From Paratinospora sagittata (lineage: Eukaryota; Streptophyta; Magnoliopsida; Ranunculales; Menispermaceae), in contig CM069601.1 in the NCBI GenBank assembly GCA_035771175.1, positions 3,432,001-3,496,000 on the forward strand: a stretch of 64,000 nucleotides of DNA, written 5' to 3'. The notes under the pieces are model-generated. The model searched no databases. It had not been told where the DNA came from and was given only the letters and a program-made list of their open reading frames with translations. Of the stretch, positions 10,496 through 21,350 are shown one piece after another (the stretch's first letter is position 1; the number at the start of each line of letters is the position of its first letter). The translations under genes were made by a program, and so were the position numbers.

Positions 10496-13400
10496 GGTTT
10501 AAGGTACAATGTGTTTGTTTTTTCTTCATCATCAGGGAGCTGAGAAGAAACTAATGCAATAAACTGATCTCCACTTCCTGTCTCACCTCAAGTTTTTTAC
10601 TTCAGATAGGGTCAGGTCACATGTATTTTTCACTCATACCTTTTATATCATCAACTTTTTCAACATATGTATTGAATCATTATATATCCCCATCACTCGT
10701 CCAATTCTGCTCAACAGAAGGCAATGATCAAGGTTTACATTCGCTGAAAATCGTAGCACTTGATCCCCCAAAGCTTACAGAACTCTGTTACAAGTTTGAG
10801 ATCTGCAATCTAAAGAACTGATTCTAGTACAACGTTTTCAAATGAAACATTCAGGTAATAGTGGATCAATTTAAACACATACAAATAGAAATTGGAAAGA
10901 AAGAACAGAGGAAGGTAAGGAGATGCTTATGATGATTGATGCCCAGCAACAATATAAGGAAAAGCGAAAGTTAGGCCTCAAGAGCAGCTGAGATCTATCT
11001 CATGAATAATCTCGGAAGTGGGTTCATCTAGACCAAGACTACCCTACTCAATAAAGCCTTTTTCCAGCTACATTGGGTTAGCTATATGAATCCGCTTCCT
11101 TTACTCTACTCTATCATGGGCCAAGTCGACAATTGCATTACTAGTAGTTATTTCTGTCCATGTTAATTAGGTCTTCCATTGCCTCTATCAGTACTGTCCA
11201 TTGTTAACTGGCACACCTATAGTCTTCTTTACATGTGTCTAAACTACCTTAATCAATGATTCAATTCCCTCTCATTTAATATATAGACCAAGCCAATAAA
11301 TCAAAATGCCAAAACTAGAAATAGACGTGCAGATAAAGATACCAATTTCCTTGAAGTCAAGGTAGGATATATAGCTAGCTACTGAAAAACATTTACATAT
11401 ATGAAGCTATATCCATATTATTTTATCAAAAGAACGAAACAATTAGTTTATTCTGTCATAGTATTCTAAAATAATTAATCTTTACTGTAAACTTTTTATA
11501 TTTCCGGAACTTATATGTAAAGCATGAATTAAATTCAAATTATAAGTAAGAAGTTCCTCAAATATCAGCTACATGAAGAATGGAGATCATTCAAACTTCA
11601 AAGATCAAACATATGCTAAATATATTACCTCATTGATGCCGAACTTGGGGCAAAAGAAACGAGAGTAGAAATTAAATCCAGATTCACTCGGAGCAATCCC
11701 TGTAATAATGAGCCCCCTCCCAGCACATTTTTGTATCTCTTCAATTTGAGGTTGCAAATTGGCAACAGTATCCCCTGATGAGAGCTCAACCTACCAATGG
11801 CAAAAAAATGTTACAATTTCAATAAAATATTGCACATGGGCCAAAATCTTAATAAAGGACCTAAACATACATCATCCTGCCTGCCATCACATACATGAAG
11901 GCACACACAACTTTGATAAACATGAACCAGCATTAATTTTTTTTTAATAAAATAGAATTATTTGATTCATTCATTTTCTTTCACGATTGTCCAATCAAAA
12001 GATCTCCACAAATAGGTGATAAAGATGTACAGCAACCGGCATTGCTGCATTTGTACCAGTTGTATTGCACTGGCAGGGCATCATCTTAGGGAATGCAAAA
12101 CTCCCATTTCTAATTAATATAAAATATAGAACAAAAGAAGGAATGAGGTAAGAGTAGTACAATAATGTCACTGCTAGTAGCCGTTTTCTTTATGTTGATT
12201 ATTGGAGCACCATTCAGTGTTACAGGAATTGATGGAATCTCCATGGGATCACATTCTATCACCTCAACTGAAGGAAAGTCCAACTCAATAAAGAATTGTT
12301 CTGTGCTACCATTTGACAAGCTTGATGCTTCTAATTTCCCAACTTTAGGAATCTTTTTGGCAGTCAGAATTCCTGATAGTGTGAGGAACTCGATCGTATT
12401 TCCTCTTACTAAACCAGATGTGAATAGAACATGTGAAGCTGCTAAGGTTGCATGCCCACAAAGCTTGACCTGCAAATAAAAATGAATCATCTCTGCATTT
12501 AACATATCAATGACATGAATCATCAATTAGGTAAACAGGTATCAAAGAGTAACTTCCTTGTAAATTGGTGGGATATATCATATACCTGAGTTGAGAAAGC
12601 ACGGAGACTAAACTGTCAATTCATGCATTCTCTTGACACTCAACAAAAGCTTAATGAAGGCACATGCTCAGTGAGACTGGCTCTCATCCTTTGTACTTTA
12701 ACACAAATACCACCATGTTATTAGTGTACTATTTTATCCCTAGAGAATAAGACTTCAGTTCCAGGTAACACACTAACTGATTGAGGGATTTGATTGTTCA
12801 CTATTCGCTACCAGGAGAAACATCATCTTTGGTTAACATTACTAAAATGACGAACAAAAGGGATTCATATTCCAGATATTTAGTTCACGGGTCTAATGGC
12901 GGAGTCGACTAGCATATTGAATTGCTGATATTTAATTTTTGCAAGGATTTAGCAATCAATAGAGGTGTAATTAATTTTATACATATTCCTAGATCAGCCA
13001 ATGAGTCAGCTCGTCGGCTAAGTAGACATGCTTTGACTTTAGACTCAAAATGTATTTGGACTGAGGAAACTCCCCCAGTGATCCATTGATGTTGTAATTT
13101 CAGAGGCTAATCCTCTTTCTTTGAATGAATGAAGTTCAGTATTTCATCAAAGAAAAAAACAAACAAACCATCAATTGCTCTTTCCAAGAAATCCTCGGTT
13201 CTGCCACTAATTAAAAACAAAAACACCAAAAAAAAAATCGAATCAAACCCTAGAATCTAAACTCAATGATCGGCAGATAAAACCTACCTCTGCAACTGGA
13301 GTGAACCATCTGAGACGGAACCTGGGGCTGGTGCGGTTGCTCGATGATTCATCATCATCGACTCGAATCAAATAACACGTTTGAGAGATGTTGAACTCTC

Positions 13401-13622
13401 TCGCAACCGCTCTCAACCAATCCTCATCTTTCTCTTCTTCCAACAAGCACACCGCCGCTGGATTCCCCTTGAATGCTGAATCCGTGAACGCGTCCACCTC
13501 ATCGATTCACAAATCGAAATTAGTTTTGCAGAGAAAATCGAAGCCACAGAAAGAAAAAAGTGAAAGATCGTGAGCAAGATCGAGCGTACCACAGAGTATT
13601 TCACGGGATTTTTCTTCGCCAT
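9194..13622 (-). CDS. PhzC/PhzF-family isomerase-like protein
   Basis: Six exons, all with GT-AG introns and frame kept: 13590-13622, 13288-13497, 12161-12469, 11629-11790, 9437-9520, 9194-9301 (906 nt, 301 residues plus stop). The ATG at 13622 gives MAKKNPVKYSVVDAF, the usual plant start. The protein has both halves of the PhzF fold: GNPAAV (22-27), LRWFTPVAEVKLCGHATLA in the first half, and FGINEDPVCGSAHCALAPYW in the second, matching the family DPxxGSAH motif. Bacterial relatives are isomerases; plant members have been linked to D-amino-acid metabolism. The residue aligned with the catalytic Glu of bacterial PhzF is Gln50 (NISQT instead of NLSET), so activity is uncertain. No targeting peptide is seen, so it is probably cytosolic. 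Introns 2 and 4 (12470-13287 and 9521-11628) carry LINE fragments and a poly(G) tract. Confidence 0.93.
10463..10493. repeat. Uninterrupted G31 tract
   Basis: 31 consecutive G on the plus strand (C on the transcript strand of the PhzF-like gene) within its intron 4. It could form G-quadruplexes, but homopolymers this long are often mis-sized in assemblies. Confidence 0.8.
11025..11225 (-). mobile_element. RTE-type LINE 3' fragment
   Basis: Shares the dispersed block ACTC...AAGCCTTTTTCCARCTACATWGGG and GTCCATGTT-AT-TAGGTCTTCC with 28695-28925. Read on the minus strand the second block encodes a decayed RG-x-GRP stretch, from the RGRGRPKKTW-type tail of plant RTE-like ORFs. It lies in intron 4 of the PhzF-like gene, same strand as that gene. 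Confidence 0.65.
12900..13150 (+). mobile_element. LINE 3' fragment (end of RNase H plus tail)
   Basis: The plus-strand frame starting near 12948 reads LAINRGVINFIHIPRSANES, then ARRLSRHALTLDSKCIWTEE and TPPVIH*, which is the C-terminal end of an L1-type RNase H (F-x-H-x-x-R-x-x-N-x-x-A...LA..A). An A-rich tail follows near 13152. It is 5'-truncated and lies in antisense orientation in intron 2 of the PhzF-like gene. Confidence 0.75.
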
Positions 13623-14034
13623 TTTTCTGAAGCTATTAGCTCTCGGCTCCGTTCTGTTCTTCCAACGTTCACTTTTTCTTTTTTTTTCTTCTTTTTTGAT
13701 ACCTTTCTTCCGGTGCTTTCAAGTACTTTTCCTTCGTCGTTTGTCTCACGGTGAAATTGGGTCGGGTTGTAATTAATTTTTGCCCCTTAGTCCATATGAC
13801 CTGATAAGGTCAGGTCGAATCGGTCAGGTTGGCCCTTATTAAATAGCCTAATTTTTTTTAAGCTTAATAACTACTATTTAAGCTTATATTAGTAATTAAA
13901 TATGTTGAATTATCATGTATTCAACTTATTAAACTACTATAAGTTTTAAAAAATGAGATTTATTTTTTTCGTGAGAACTCATATATGTACAAGTCATGCT
14001 ACTCTTAAACTTGATTTATGGGAATGAGGATGAA

Positions 14035-14036
<2 letters not shown>

Positions 14037-14082
<46 letters not shown>
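14037..14082. repeat. (TA)n microsatellite
   Basis: About 22 uninterrupted TA repeats inside the MITE. Confidence 0.9.
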
Positions 14083-14084
<2 letters not shown>

Positions 14085-14303
14085 AAGAGGTCGAGTTAGG
14101 TCGAATTTGGTTGGATTGCTAAACAATTAACCCGACCAACCCTGTCACGCCCCGGCCGCAGCCGCGAACGCGGGCGCACCACCACGACCTCAGCCGTGTG
14201 GCGAACGCCTAGCTATTATGGATCCATAATATTGTCCTATCTCGGCCAGCCACGCCACACAAGGACGCCGGTCACCGAGATCATTTATTCCCCTGCACAA
14301 TTG

Positions 14304-14365
14304 GCTCAATGGGTACTCAAGTTGCGAAATCTAACCTTATGAGGAAGAGGTTGCGAGTTCGAACT
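14304..14365 (+). promoter_or_regulatory. Pol III-like A/B box core, copy 1
   Basis: TGGCTCAATGGG fits the A-box pattern TRGYnnAnnGG and GAGTTCGAACT fits the B-box pattern GGTTCGAnnCC in its conserved TTCGA centre, at tRNA-like spacing. The rest does not fold as a convincing tRNA. Confidence 0.55.
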
Positions 14366-14593
14366 TGGAGGAGGCCCCTGGACTGTGTTGTATTCTGCAT
14401 AGGGAAAGGACAAAGGTCGTTGGGTGCGTGCAGTGTTCTGTGGACCCCAATGAAGACAATACTGTGGATATATAATGACTAGGCGTTCTCCACTGCGGTG
14501 GTGCGCCCGCACCTGGGTAGGGGGCACGCTGTACAACCCAGGGTGTGACAAAAAGGCCTTATGTATAGGCGCACCACCGCAGTGGAGAACGCC

Positions 14594-14657
14594 TCAATGA
14601 ATACTCAAGTTGCGAAATCTAACCTTATGAGGAAGAGGTTGCGAGTTCGAACTTGGG
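14594..14657 (+). promoter_or_regulatory. Pol III-like core, copy 2 (A box damaged)
   Basis: Same core as copy 1 but its 5' end is replaced by an arm fragment (GGAGAACGCC joined to TCAATGAATACTC), so the A box is incomplete. The B box GAGTTCGAACT is intact. Confidence 0.5.
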
Positions 14658-14760
14658 GGAGGCCCCTGGACTGTGCAGTGTTCTGCATAGGGAAAGGACA
14701 AAGGTCGTTGGGTGCGTGCAGTGTTCTGTGGACCCCAATAAATACAATATTGTGGATATG

Positions 14761-14918
14761 TAATGGCTAGGCGTTCTCCACTGCGGTGATGCGCCCGCAC
14801 CTGGGTAGGGGCACGCTGTGCAACCCAGGGTATGACAAATTTGTCATACCCTGGGTTGCACAGCGTGCCCCTACCCAGGTGCGGGCGCACCACCGCAGTG
14901 GAGAACGCCTAGCCATTA
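14761..14918. repeat. 158-bp near-perfect spacerless palindrome
   Basis: Arms 14761-14839 and 14840-14918 meet at GACAAA|TTTGTC with no spacer and differ at one base over 79 bp. It joins two arm copies of the foldback family head to head. Confidence 0.9.
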
Positions 14919-14952
14919 TGGATCCATAATATTGTCCCATCTCGGCCATTGG

Positions 14953-15013
14953 TTCAATGGATACTCAAGTTGCGAAATCTAACCTTATGAGGAAGAGGTT
15001 GTGAGTTCGAACT
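14953..15013 (+). promoter_or_regulatory. Pol III-like core, copy 3
   Basis: TTGGTTCAATGGATACTC and GTGAGTTCGAACTTGG at the same spacing as the other cores, within a complete inner unit (left arm from 14840, right arm to 15199). Confidence 0.55.
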
Positions 15014-15217
15014 TGGGGGAGGCCGTCCCTGTGCTGTGGATTGTGCAGGGGGATAAATGATCTCGGTGACCGGCGTCCTTGCGTGGCGTGGCTGGCCAAG
15101 ATGGGACAATATTATGGATCCATAATGGCTAGGCGTTCTCCACTGCGGTGGTGCGCCCGCACCTGGGTAAGGGGCACGCTGTGCAACCCAGGGTGTGACA
15201 AAAAGGCCTTATGTATT

Positions 15218-15280
15218 GGCTCAATGGGTACTCAAGTTGCGAAATCTAACCTTATGAGGAAAAGGTTGCGAGTTCAAACT
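15218..15280 (+). promoter_or_regulatory. Pol III-like core, copy 4
   Basis: TTGGCTCAATGGGTACTC and GCGAGTTCAAACTTGG (B box with one change). It is preceded by AAAAAGGCCTTATGTA, which also precedes copy 2, so copies 2 and 4 share a junction. Confidence 0.55.
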
Positions 15281-15556
15281 TGGGGGAGGCCCTCCCTGTG
15301 CTGTGGATTGTGCAGGGGGATAAATGATCTCGGTGACCGACGTTCTTATGTGGCGTGGCTGGCCGAGATGGGACAATATTATGGATCCATAATGGCTAGG
15401 CGTTCGCCACACGGCTGAGGTCGTGGTGGTGCGCCCGCGTTCGCGGCTGCGGCAGGGGCGTGACAAACCCGACATATCAATCAAACCCGACCCGACCCGA
15501 CCCGACGTGAAATGGTCGGATCGGGTCGGGTCGGTCGGGTTGCTTACACCCCTAGT

Positions 15557-15840
15557 TTGTCTATCACAGTTTCACTCCCTGGCTCAAGCATTGTCCATTA
15601 CAATAATACTATTGTTGCAGAATTTAACCAATATTAAATTTGTTGATATGCGGAGGAAACGAGCCGACAACCATGAGTCATCCGAATCTGAAACAATACA
15701 AACAAAGAAAAGGGTTATCATGAGGAACATTGATGTGGTGCGGGCTAAAGATCCTCCGATGTTTAAATCAATGTTTGCTTCAATAAGAAATCTTGTTGAG
15801 ACTCTAGGGTGTATTTTTTTGCTATACCTCTAGAAGATGA
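15557..15840. other. Unassigned segment with an open plus-strand frame
   Basis: A plus-strand frame from about 15640 reads DMRRKRADNHESSESETIQT and on to a stop at 15833, a basic, polar stretch without a recognised domain or flanking splice signals I can defend. It could be a piece of the next retroelement or a broken exon. No function proposed. Confidence 0.3.
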
Positions 15841-17920
15841 ATAATAGGCTATTTATAAGAGAGATCTCCTAGCTGAAGTGGCTAGTTGTCCCGTAGGCAT
15901 GTACCACGTGTTGATTTCTTATTGGCTATTGGTAGATCTGATAAGTTATCGAGCTCATTGGCTTCGAGATTACAGGTTTCCTTATCCCAGATGAAGTGAG
16001 ATTCATCCTTTTTCACGGAATGTGGTTTATCCCTGGCTTGTCGGGATAAGTATAGTTCTCGTATATGTTTCTATCTCGGATATCCCAAGATCTTCTTTGA
16101 GTTGTACTGAGATACATTAACTCTGGAGATCCACCTCGTTTTCACAGTTACCCGAGGTGCCTGAGGTCCGAGCCACCGGTGATTGGAAATATCGAAAGTT
16201 TACGTCAGGTTCCTCAATAGATAGCTCGACATGAGCCGAGCTGCCTACATTGAATCATCTGAATACTCATTGTGGATGACTCTCGTTGACAGTTCATCCT
16301 TGTTGAGCTGTCGGTCATAGATTTTCTGACTTTCTATCCGTAGTGTTCACGATATACCACGAGACGAGAGCTCGGTCGGGCCGAGCCATCATTGTTGGTA
16401 TTTCCCATTTTTTTTGGTCGTCAGACTGGGACGTTGTCTATTTCATTCCGGGCATCACTAGCTCAACACTTTTTCCCTTAGGGTCTGGACATGTCTGCCA
16501 ACTTGGATGTGTCGAGCTGATGGTCTAACATTTATCCTCCAAGCCTCCTCACTCCATTGGGACTTGGAGGGTTTCCTTGCTTTCGGGAGATCGGTCTCGG
16601 TCCGCGCGGGCACTGACCTTACGTGTTGTGGATCGTCATCGAGAATCGTGTCAGTCGACAAAACGTATGTTAATATGACACGACGTTTCAACTGCTTGGT
16701 GTGCCAACATTAGATCTTCCTCGAGATGCGTGTTCTTGATATCCGACCATCGAGGTTGGCCGCAGTCTCGCTATATATAGGGGCCCCATGCCATTTGTTT
16801 TTTACTCCTGCCATTCTCTCCTTCAGCTCGGTATTTTTCCATCTCGGCCTTCTTTTTTCTTTTCTTGTTTTCTGGTCGATGTTACGTTTTTAGGGTGTCT
16901 TTACTTTAACAGTTTATGGCCGGCCTGGGGTGATCCTCTTCCAAGGATTCTAACCTCAAGTTGTCACCTTTCCATGTTGAGGCCGTGGCAGCTCCCTCCT
17001 CCTCTTACCCTACCGAAGAGGATAGCACATTCGGGGACGTTGAGATTCTAACTGGGGACCGAGCTGTTTTCAGCCCCCGGTACTTAGACTGAGGTGAGCT
17101 TGTTTGCGAGGCACCGAGCACTTCAGAGCGTTGAGCTGAGGAGCATTCCCCGACCCCTGAGGGGGATTCCCTTGGTGGTGATGAGGTCAAGGAGGAGAGC
17201 GACCAGAATGTGGAATTTTTCATAGACTTGGTTCGTTCGTCGGTTTCCTCGGCTTAGCTGAATTACCTTAAGGCTTTATTAGGCATCTCGGAGTCAGTCC
17301 AATTGCATGTCCCAGACCGCGAGGACGTGTCGAGCTGACCTAAGGAAGGTGAGGTCGTCTTTCATATTGACTGGTTCAAATATGGGGTGACCTTGCCTTT
17401 GTCGAAAGTCGTATGTAGATTTTTAGCCGACCTGTGAGTTGCACCAGGTTAGCTCAGCCCTAATGTCTGGAGGGCCTTCCTGAGTTGCATGGTGCTCTAG
17501 AAGGGGAAAAAGTGGTCGGACTACACCTTTGTCTATTCAAGCTAAATTATCAGCTAAAACTTCACCCTGGCTCCTCAGGGTGGTATTATGCGGCCAAGTG
17601 GCCCGACCCAGCTAGGCGACCTCTACTGATAACCAAAATCCCACCTCGAACAAAGATTGTAAGGATGTCTGGTTCCTTGTTTCAGGGAGTTGGGCTGAGA
17701 AGGTCAGTGTCGTGCCTGCGAGATACACGTACCCAGGTACCAAGCTGACCTGCCTTCCTTCCTTATAGTTTTTTTTTTTTGTAGCTCGACTTCTGGTTTG
17801 TTGTTTTCCATCGTGCAACTCATTGGGACAGCCCTTACAAAATTGGCAGTGCCGACCCAAAGAGATTCAAGGAGATCTATCGCGTCCCTTTCTCGAAACA
17901 TCGGTACGTAGAGATTTTGT
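15841..17920 (+). mobile_element. Decayed gypsy-type LTR retrotransposon (LTR plus gag start)
   Basis: A block clearly GC-richer than its surroundings. A TATA box (CTATATATAGGGG, about 16770-16782) lies in an LTR-like leader. From about 17358 the plus strand reads, across stops and frameshifts, IDWFKYGVTLPLSKVVCRFL, then SPNVWRAFLSCMVL, SSGWYYAAKWP, KDVWFLVSGSWAE and ARYTYPGTKL. These match the N-terminal domain of plant gypsy gag proteins (the Pfam family called putative gypsy type transposon). No protease or reverse transcriptase follows. Exact LTR ends were not found. Confidence 0.65.
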
Positions 17921-18353
17921 CAGTAGCTCGTCTCTTCTGCGCCAAGCTTATCAAAACCAAGAAACTTTTTTTCATATATATATATAATATGCACATGATC
18001 ACAAATACTTATTAAAGCTAAGCTATTATAAAATATGTATGCATAATAATCATATAAACATGAATGTAGTTTTGAATCAAGCAATTTTGAATCATCCGAT
18101 GCTTTTGCTTCGAACATTTTAATCCTAAAAGGATTTTCCTAAATATATATCATCATTCATGGATCTATTTCTTTGAATAGTTTCATATAAATAATCATTT
18201 ATATCTAAAATGATTTTAGTTTTTGAATTTCATTTCAAATAGCTCTCGTTCATCAACGAGTTTAGCTAATAATTTTTTACTTTTGCCAATAATTCCAACG
18301 TCGACATTCTTCACACAATCAATGGTCGAGCAATATTTTCATCCCATGTTTAT

Positions 18354-18398
<45 letters not shown>

Positions 18399-20544
18399 GT
18401 ATGAAATTTTATGAAATTCTCTCATAAAAATTTAATATTAATTCTTGAAATTCATATATTTTCAAAACATACTTATTTCCCTTTATTGGACAGTTATATT
18501 AAATTTATTTCTCCTCAAAGAATATTTATTTCATATTCCATAACTCTTCAAGATATTTTTACGTCTCTTTCATGGACATTCATTTATCAATTTATTCTTC
18601 TTCATGGAATTCATATTTCTCAAACCATAACTCTTGAAGAGATAATCATTTATGTTTCTTCGTTAAACATATATTTTTTCTTATTAAAGAAATATTTAAT
18701 CATCAATCCATACATCTTCATGAGATATTTATTTCTCAATATTTTATTCTTCTTTAGTAATATTTTGTATATATATATTCCTTTGTGTCATTTGACTTGA
18801 CCGGTCAATCACACTTCAGATGTGTCACATATTCATGTGTTAACACATAAACAATTTGTCCTATAAGGACTTCATCAACAAATACATCAGTTAACTAATC
18901 TGCAATTATTTTGCACATGATTGATCCTGTGAATTTAGACTTCATTTTTTTTTTGGCTTCTCCTTTGAGCCTTTAGTTCACATAGCCTCATATTGTTTTT
19001 AACAAATTTACATGTCAAAAACTTAACTTTTCTCTTGTAATGGAAAAATTAATCTATATTGGCTCATATTGCATTAGCAATTTTATATGTCATTATTCTG
19101 AAATTCACTTTCCTCTCCCTAATAACAAGAAAATTGCTTCACTATACATTGGTCAATTATGTCATTATTCAAAGCATTATTGATCAAGGTTCCAAAAATT
19201 TGGCTATCTATATCATTGAGGTTTCTCAAACTTGGCCAGTTATGCCCAAATATAAATATATTTGTATCAAAGAACTCATGGTTCTCAATCACAATATAAT
19301 TCAATTGACCTTATAATTTCATGATATAATAAGCCAAAAAAATAAAGTAGGAAGCCCGTCAAAATTCTCCTTTTCCCAAAAATAAATGAAGCAATATATA
19401 AGAACACCTTTTAATATATGACATTTCTTTATTCACATATTTTCATAATTAAGCAAATGACATAAAATATAAGGCATTAACTGTTATTATGAATCTTGCT
19501 TCATTTGTCAATATACTAATTACTCTTTATGAGCCATCAATATTTTTTCTTGACCTATTTTCTTTATAGAGGCTTAATAAAGATCAATTATTTGGTGATA
19601 CAACATGTATCCAACTAATGTTAATTTATTTCATACATAATGCAAACACTTTATATTATACAATTTCTTTATGTTGCAATAATAATATCGTTCCACTTTG
19701 GTGGAAGGGTAAATATATTTGAAATATATATGACTATAACTATATTTTCAAGAATTATAACCATCATGATTCTCATAATAATCTCAATTATGACTTTTTT
19801 CATATTCAATTTCTCATTCATAGTTGTGGCATTTGTCATATTTATTTTCATCCACGACCTTTGCCACTTAATTTCATCCATCATGGCCTTTATGATATTC
19901 ATATTTCATGATATACATGATCATGATCATATTCATTTCTCATGCATTATGGTCTTTGCAACATTTATTTGTCATATTTATTTGTCCTCATGATCATAGA
20001 AAAAAAATATCATTCACTTTAAGGAATGATTTACAACCAGCTAGACAAGCTTGGTAATTCTACATCATAATCATTTTCTTGAGAAGACATCAACAAAGGA
20101 TTTTTCATCACAATTTTTTTTCTTCTTCTCAACATGTGATTTTTCATCACAACCTTTTTCTTAAGAAGACTTCAACACTCTCTATTTTACTACTTCAATA
20201 GCATATTTGAAGTGTAAAATAATGTCTTCTTCATTTTATTTTACATAACTTTGATTTTGTAACTTCAGTGGATTTGATCATAAAAATTTTTGAATCAAAG
20301 ATTACAATATTTACATCTCATTGGTATTGCAACTTCAAGTGCAATCAACCATAATAATATTCTCAGTCTAACTTTCAGCTAGAATTTTTTTTCTTTATAG
20401 CTTTAGGCTATAAAATATTTTCTTCACAGCTTTTTGCCATATGAATCAAAATATAATAATATAGCTTCAAACGTATGATTTTTTTACGTAGCTTGAAGTT
20501 ATAAACAAAATATAAAATAACTCACTATCAAATAGTATCAAATA

Positions 20545-20582
<38 letters not shown>

Positions 20583-20650
20583 TATAATCTTACCATCAAC
20601 AAACCTCTTTCATTTAGACAAACAATCTCCTTCAATTTTTAGAGCTTTCG
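17921..20650 (-). mobile_element. AT-rich decayed interior of a minus-strand copia-like element
   Basis: Lies between the gypsy remnant and the LTR at 20.66 kb and is the expected interior of that element. No readable domain survives. At about 19690-19960 the minus strand has repetitive CATGATCATGATCATG-like sequence that could be a gag RGRGRG stretch eroded by C-to-T change. At about 18490-18760 T-rich ~70-bp units (CTTCATGGAATTCATATTTC-like) recur loosely. Assignment rests mainly on the LTR and PBS. Confidence 0.35.
20549..20577. repeat. (TA)n microsatellite
   Basis: About 14 uninterrupted TA repeats. Confidence 0.85.
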
Positions 20651-20663
20651 TATTGATAACGTG

Positions 20664-20994
20664 TTGTAAAATAAATAGAAGTCATTACACATAATCAAAT
20701 ATAAAGGAGACATGCTTGAGAGAAGAAATAAAAAAATGAGAAGATATTTTATTTTCATGATATTCTAGACTTGTATAAGCTTTTTGTACATCTAGTGCAA
20801 TCTAAGTAACTCCTTATATAATAAGCTCATAGTCATAATAGAGGATTAAATTACATTAACAATATCAATAAATCTAATGGTTACAAAAATTAATTTCATT
20901 GGTTATTACAAAATTAAATCCAACACTAATATAAAGGTTACAAAATTCTTGTAATGAATTGGAGGTTAAGATTATATTCAAATATATTTATAAC
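20664..20994 (-). mobile_element. Copia-type LTR, minus strand
   Basis: On the minus strand it starts TGTTATAAATATAT at 20994 and ends TTTTACAACA near 20664. It is followed inward by CGTTATCAATACGAAAG, which resembles the ACAACACGTTATCAGCACGA junction of many plant copia elements (from memory). No second LTR was found in the window. Confidence 0.5.
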
Positions 20995-21094
20995 ACTTTA
21001 CACCGTAAGAAACCACAAATTTCGATTTTTAATAATACCTTTATGTGATTGTATTAAAATACCACTGCTTTTTTATTTTTTTTTCTAATTTCGT

Positions 21095-21350
21095 CATGGG
21101 GTTCGGTCTTGCGTGACCGAACCAAAATGTGTTCGTTCGGTCATACAGATCGAACCTATAACTATTGGTTCGGTTTGTATAAGCGAACAATCCATTTTTA
21201 TTTATTTTTTTGTGTTTTAACTACATTAAAAAAAAATTGTACGGTCTGGTCGGTGATTACAAAATCAAAAACGTAAGGTTTTGTCGTCTCCAACCGAACC
21301 ACCGCAATCGGTTCGGTATTGCAGGTCCAAACCGATTGCGGTCCCGTTCT
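21095..21350. repeat. Hairpin cluster of GGTTCGGTC/GACCGAACC motifs
   Basis: At about 21101-21124 GGTTCGGTC and GACCGAACC flank a 6-nt loop with perfect 9-bp arms. At about 21305-21338 CAATCGGTTCGG pairs with CCAAACCGATTG at 11 of 12 positions. More TTCGGTY half-sites lie between (21134-21175). It is GC-richer than its flanks and non-coding; probably part of an inverted-repeat element. Confidence 0.6.

Larger units (their letters stand above)
14143..15465. mobile_element. Composite foldback element with tRNA-like cores
   Basis: Starts TGTCACGCCCC and ends GGGGCGTGACA, flanked by the 5-bp duplication AACCC (14138-14142 and 15466-15470). The arms 14143-14300 and 15309-15465 are inverted copies about 157 bp long with few mismatches. 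Inside are four copies of a ~75-nt core with an A-box-like TGGCTCAATGGG and a B-box-like GAGTTCGAACTT about 50 nt apart (near 14304, 14594, 14953, 15218). Between them are further arms of a second subtype ending CCCAGGGTGTGACA. Open frames here are chance products of the repeats. It is far more GC-rich than the flanks. I infer a non-autonomous foldback element expanded by self-insertion or rearrangement. Confidence 0.8.
13780..15556. mobile_element. GGGTCGGGT-type MITE, split by a foldback insertion
   Basis: The flanks of the foldback element (13780-14142 and 15466-15556) join into one sequence rich in GGTCAGGTCG/CCCGACCCGA that ends GGGTTGCTTACACCCCTA at about 15556. It resembles, in reverse orientation, the element at 37707-38376, including the AAGCTTAATAACTACTATTTAAG block and a (TA)n stretch. 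These TAGGGGTG-ended repeats are probably non-autonomous hAT elements. The left end near 13780 is not sharp. Confidence 0.6.

Noticed and set aside
12165..12479. Plus-strand frame of 104 codons
   Set aside because: It is the antisense shadow of exon 3 of the PhzF-like gene.
14304..14365. A genuine tRNA gene
   Set aside because: The A and B boxes are present but acceptor, anticodon and T stems do not pair properly, so it is a tRNA-derived repeat.
14306..15484. Several open frames of 60-125 codons on both strands in the foldback region
   Set aside because: They are translations of the repeated core and arms (the same GTQVAKSNLMRKRL string recurs), with no domain and no consistent start. They reflect the repeat structure, not a gene.
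18411..19993. Phe/Ile-rich frames that look membrane-like
   Set aside because: AT-rich low-complexity translation in a decayed element; no conserved motif and no start context.
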